From Alphaproteobacteria bacterium (lineage in GTDB: Bacteria; Pseudomonadota; Alphaproteobacteria; Puniceispirillales; Puniceispirillaceae), in contig WTHY01000027.1 in assembly GCA_011522945.1 (NCBI GenBank), positions 1 to 9,866 on the forward strand: 9,866 nt of DNA, given 5' to 3'. The notes beneath the pieces were generated by a model. That model was not told the DNA's origin. It worked only from the letters and a program-made list of their open reading frames with translations, and did not search any database. Below, piece by piece: positions 7,786 through 9,866 of this stretch. The translations under genes were made by a program, and so were the position numbers. Positions within the stretch are counted from its first letter, which is position 1, and each line of letters begins with the position of its first letter.

Positions 7786-7989
7786 ATGGCACACCATTAT
7801 AGTGCCTATCTGTATCAGAAGCGTGGCTTCTACTACTTCTCAAGACGTGTTCCCACAGAATTGCATCATTGTCATGCCAAGCATCGCATTGCGCTAGCAC
7901 TGAATAACAAGAGCCTTGCGAAGGCTCTGAACTATGCGCAAGTGATATGCTCTCAGAGACCATCTAAGAGCCACGCAGTGCCCTTCTGA
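7786..7989 (+). pseudogene. Tyrosine-recombinase integrase, N-terminal remnant
   Basis: 67 residues from ATG 7786 to TGA. The sequence YLYQKRGFYYFSRRVPTEL followed by HRIALALNNKSLAKALNYA matches my knowledge of the N-terminal domain (DUF6538-like) of alphaproteobacterial phage/island integrases: an aromatic strand, RRVP, then a basic strand and a helix. A complete enzyme would be roughly 350-500 residues; here the whole core-binding and catalytic region with the R-H-x-x-R and Tyr residues is absent. The frame could also start at GTG 7771. It sits 78 bp after tRNA-Leu, the standard place and orientation for a tRNA-targeting integrase. No good ribosome binding site is visible. I consider it non-functional; a small DNA-binding relic is the alternative. 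Confidence 0.7.
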
Positions 7990-8010
7990 GATGATAGACC
8001 GATAGGTGGA

Positions 8011-8088
8011 TGGTCTTCAGGAAAAATAGGTGAAGGCTATGGGGAAGGATACAAATTTGGAGTATTACTGAGTTTCATGTTACGAATA
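8011..8088 (+). pseudogene. Possible integrase C-terminal tail after an internal deletion
   Basis: Beyond the TGA at 7987-7989 the same reading frame stays open and encodes GEGYGEGYKFGVLLSFMLRI. The pattern Y-G-x-G-Y followed by a hydrophobic helix resembles the last helix found after the catalytic Tyr in many tRNA-targeting integrases. If correct, the central part of the gene was deleted and only the two ends remain, in the same frame. The similarity is short and judged by eye. The frame then runs into the next gene. Confidence 0.3.
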
Positions 8089-8092
8089 TGCC

Positions 8093-8632
8093 ATGAAGAT
8101 GCTTTTATACCTTGCCGCCCTGCTAGCATTCTGGCTGCACAACATACAAGCCGTGAATGCGTCAGTGATTGACGATAGCGGTCCGAACCCACTAGTAGTT
8201 GGAAAAGCTTTTGGCTTTATGATGTTTGGTAATGATGGCTTTATGGCGCCAGGCATTGAAAACCTTACTGTGGACGGATGCAAAGTATCGTATGAAACTA
8301 ATGGTGGCCTCTACTCACACACGATTCAAAAGATTTATATTAGCTACGACCTGAATAAAGCAAATTGGCGGTCAGCTGTTTATCAGCCTGATTACGTCAA
8401 CAATATCGTTTGGTTTGAGATTTTTGGGGAATCAGGATTAAGAGAAATCCGTTACGACCATACATTTGAAAATGAGGACGAATTGCGCATGGGCGTTGGT
8501 TTTCTTGGTCTGAATGTTGGCCCTCAAAAAGATATCAAAATTCAGCTACCTAACTACATGACAAAAGAAAGATATGACCGTGCTTTCTTGGATTTGACAG
8601 AACAATGCCCGGGAATCCAAGGTGGCTATTAG
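8093..8632 (+). CDS. Exported protein of unknown function
   Basis: 179 residues; I do not recognise a family. The N-terminus MKMLLYLAALLAFWL... is a clear signal peptide with likely signal peptidase I cleavage after QAVNA (residue 24), giving a periplasmic or secreted protein of about 155 residues. It has two cysteines (63 and 173) that could form a disulfide and is rich in aromatic residues. Alternating patches such as KIYISYDL and IVWFEIFG suggest beta structure. ATG 8093 is the first Met in the frame after a stop, but no Shine-Dalgarno sequence is close by, so the start may be Met3. It is convergent with the LprI-like gene, 13 bp apart, and overlaps the frame of the integrase remnant's tail. 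Base composition is A+T-richer than the core genes, consistent with acquired cargo. Confidence 0.75.
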   Translation: MKMLLYLAALLAFWLHNIQAVNASVIDDSGPNPLVVGKAFGFMMFGNDGFMAPGIENLTVDGCKVSYETNGGLYSHTIQKIYISYDLNKANWRSAVYQPDYVNNIVWFEIFGESGLREIRYDHTFENEDELRMGVGFLGLNVGPQKDIKIQLPNYMTKERYDRAFLDLTEQCPGIQGGY

Positions 8633-8645
8633 GTATATTCTTTAG

Positions 8646-9395
8646 CTAATTCACAAAAAAACTACTAAGCAACAAATCCAATTCCTTATTTCGCTCAATC
8701 CATTTTAACATGGGACAATAACTTATCATTGGCGAACCAACATATTTTGCTTGAAGTTCGCATTGCTTTTGAACGTACTCTGCCCACAATTCCTGTGCTT
8801 CAAGCAAAATCTCTTTATCTTTCTCTAAATCGGTACGCATCAAGCTAGAGATTTTTTCTTTCACATCTCTTTGGGCAATCTCAGTGACTTTGTCCGCACA
8901 GAGATAAACTACGCTATTATTTATTGGCCCATTAGCGTCAACACATGAACTATATCGAGTCATGTATTTGTCTGGCTCTAACTGCTTTGGCACTTCAAGT
9001 TTCTCATGATTAATCGCAGTAAGTTTGATTGAAGCAAGTTGTTCTTCTCCAAGATGGATAATTACTGCTTCAGCTATTGCAGCCTCCACATTTCCAGTAA
9101 TTTCAAATGTGAATACATGACCCAGATTGTTGGTGATTGCGTGCACCGAATTAAAGCTACCACCATCAAGCGTCACCTTTCCTGCTGACACCTCAACAAT
9201 ATGTGGATGTTTGAACTGAATGTCAGTCGCAATAGCGCCATCATCATGAATATTCAGAGTTATGACTTCATTAAACTCATCATCACAGATTGTCTTGTGA
9301 CCCAAGCACTCTCCAAACTGATAGGATTTTGTTTGTGCTTTAGCTAAACAGGGTAAAGAAAAGAGCAGCAAGAGAACAGCAAGAATTCTATACAT
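8646..9395 (-). CDS. Exported protein with C-terminal LprI-like (DUF1311) domain
   Basis: About 249 residues from ATG 9395, preferred because GAGG (9406-9403) lies 7 nt upstream; a GTG one codon earlier (9398) is the alternative. Numbering below counts from the GTG. A signal peptide ends near CLAKA (residue 21). Residues about 25-140 form a probable beta-rich region I do not recognise, with Cys31 and Cys38. Residues 150-244 match the LprI/DUF1311 pattern: paired cysteines (152, 167), a long helix, LLEAQELWAEYVQKQCELQ (Trp205, Tyr208, Cys213), Cys228 and a final helix. The family is named after a mycobacterial lysozyme-inhibiting lipoprotein, but most members have no proven role. No lipobox is evident, so it is probably soluble in the periplasm. 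Its leader starts just inside the right 62-bp repeat, whose TATTAT (9434-9429) may be its -10 box. Cargo of the tRNA-linked element. Confidence 0.8.
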   Translation of the reverse strand: MYRILAVLLLLFSLPCLAKAQTKSYQFGECLGHKTICDDEFNEVITLNIHDDGAIATDIQFKHPHIVEVSAGKVTLDGGSFNSVHAITNNLGHVFTFEITGNVEAAIAEAVIIHLGEEQLASIKLTAINHEKLEVPKQLEPDKYMTRYSSCVDANGPINNSVVYLCADKVTEIAQRDVKEKISSLMRTDLEKDKEILLEAQELWAEYVQKQCELQAKYVGSPMISYCPMLKWIERNKELDLLLSSFFVN

Positions 9396-9418
9396 CACTA
9401 ATCCTCACAAACGTGTAA

Positions 9419-9480
9419 CAATGCTTCAATAATAATGTGTTAAAATAACATATGTTGGATGATTTGGTGCCCGTGAGAAG
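9419..9480 (-). repeat. Right copy of 62-bp inverted att-like repeat
   Basis: Reverse-complement partner of 7692-7753. Read on the minus strand it begins CTTCTCACGGGCACC, a degenerate tRNA-Leu 3' end, and ends TTAACACATTAT...GAAGCATTG. There is no tRNA attached: the 5' acceptor partner GCCCGTG is absent upstream, and only a T-stem-like GGGGAG/CTTCTC pairing remains. It therefore looks like an attachment-site relic rather than a gene. Confidence 0.75.
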
Positions 9481-9572
9481 TGTAAGCTCCCCATGTAAGC
9501 ACCATTCTTAAACTGCATTTGAAGCTAATCCTAGAATCTCACTTAGAATACCACGCGTCAAGTTCATCACTT

Positions 9573-9595
9573 TGGTCTACCCAGTGGTCTACCCA
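9573..9595 (-). repeat. 11-mer TGGGTAGACCA, tandem copies 2 and 3
   Basis: Two perfect copies on the minus strand at 9583-9573 and 9595-9585, spaced by 12 bp (one base between them). The same 11-mer stands on the plus strand at 7774-7784 before the integrase remnant. Close tandem spacing near one helical turn is typical of protein-binding arm sites. Confidence 0.7.
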
Positions 9596-9618
9596 AATCC
9601 ATATCACATGATGTGCTA

Positions 9619-9654
9619 AAAAATTTTGCTAGCATAAGCGCCAAAAATTTTGCT
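9619..9654. repeat. Direct repeats AAAAATTTTGCT
   Basis: Identical 12-mers at 9619-9630 and 9643-9654, offset by 24 bp. They lie close to the 11-mer tandem. Function unknown; they may be further protein-binding sites or a local duplication. Confidence 0.6.
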
Positions 9655-9866
9655 GCCGGACTGATGCTCTTGTTATAAACAGCGTAGGGGTAAAAGATTT
9701 CACCTACTAAATTAGCCCAGGCAGACCGCAACATCAGATGCATGCAACACATCTCCTGGAAACCTGTAGGTTCTAGCAACTTGTAGGCTAGCTGCCTTTC
9801 TCTCAATAACAGCAAAATGATTTATAACAATATATGCATTCAAGACTGGCTTGACAGCCAATGAGA

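Larger units (their letters stand above)
9481..9866. other. Right-end non-coding region of the element
   Basis: 386 bp in which I can support no gene. It holds two 11-mer repeats, a pair of AAAAATTTTGCT repeats and A+T-rich sequence. An 82-codon frame on the minus strand (9815-9567) ends within the 11-mer repeats and looks like no protein I know. Another minus-strand frame is open from the right edge down to about 9713, but no start codon is inside the window. Flanking sequence would be needed to tell whether this is still inside the element. Confidence 0.5.

Noticed and set aside
7712..7963. 83-codon minus-strand frame antisense to the integrase remnant
   Set aside because: Overlaps the repeat and the recognisable integrase frame; no domain or ribosome binding site.
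9419..9500. A second tRNA-Leu gene on the minus strand
   Set aside because: Only the 3' acceptor and T-stem-like part is present. No 5' acceptor strand, D-arm or anticodon arm is found upstream.
9499..9506. Direct copy of the tRNA 3' end (GCACCATT) as an attR site
   Set aside because: Only 8 bases match, and the flanking alignment to the tRNA T-arm needs a gap and many mismatches. Too weak to call a direct-repeat att site.
9567..9815. 82-codon minus-strand frame at the right end
   Set aside because: Its C-terminus is merely the translated 11-mer tandem (GRPLGRP). No recognisable domain and an unusual composition; most likely chance.

Overview
The window looks like an alphaproteobacterial chromosome segment of moderate G+C. 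The clues are the protein-level character of the glutamate synthase and UppP, and the presence of a proteobacterial NDUFA9-like dehydrogenase; I do not assign it below class level. About the first 7.7 kb is ordinary core genome. The last 2.1 kb is a small, more A+T-rich accessory patch attached to a tRNA-Leu gene.

Core part. The glutamate synthase operon runs leftward: gltD (4919-3480) then gltB (3378 to the left edge, cut off before the iron-sulfur cysteines and the end of the gene). Together they encode NADPH-GOGAT, which makes two glutamates from glutamine and 2-oxoglutarate. Divergent from gltD is uppP (5310-6122), the membrane phosphatase that recycles undecaprenyl diphosphate for cell-wall synthesis. 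The shared upstream region holds a strong 37-bp interrupted palindrome. Convergent to uppP lies an NDUFA9-type SDR gene (7433-6495), separated by 372 bp in which I see no gene.

Accessory part. tRNA-Leu(CAG) (7620-7707) has a well-formed promoter and an encoded CCA. Directly after it come the N-terminal remnant of a tyrosine-recombinase integrase (7786-7989) and two convergent genes for exported proteins: one unrecognised (8093-8632, + strand) and one with an LprI-like (DUF1311) C-terminal domain (9395-8646, - strand). The segment is flanked by two inverted copies of a 62-bp sequence. The left copy begins inside the tRNA 3' end; the right copy carries a degenerate tRNA 3' end with no tRNA attached. 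Three perfect copies of an 11-mer (TGGGTAGACCA) lie near the two ends. I read this as a decayed tRNA-targeting integrative element, or two nested ones, that lost its recombinase but kept a cargo of exported proteins. The inverted rather than direct arrangement of the att-like sequence is the most unusual thing in the window.

Technical note: the first 10 bases match the 3' end of the Tn5/Nextera mosaic end, exactly where GltB departs from its expected sequence. The left edge is therefore probably residual sequencing adapter rather than genome.
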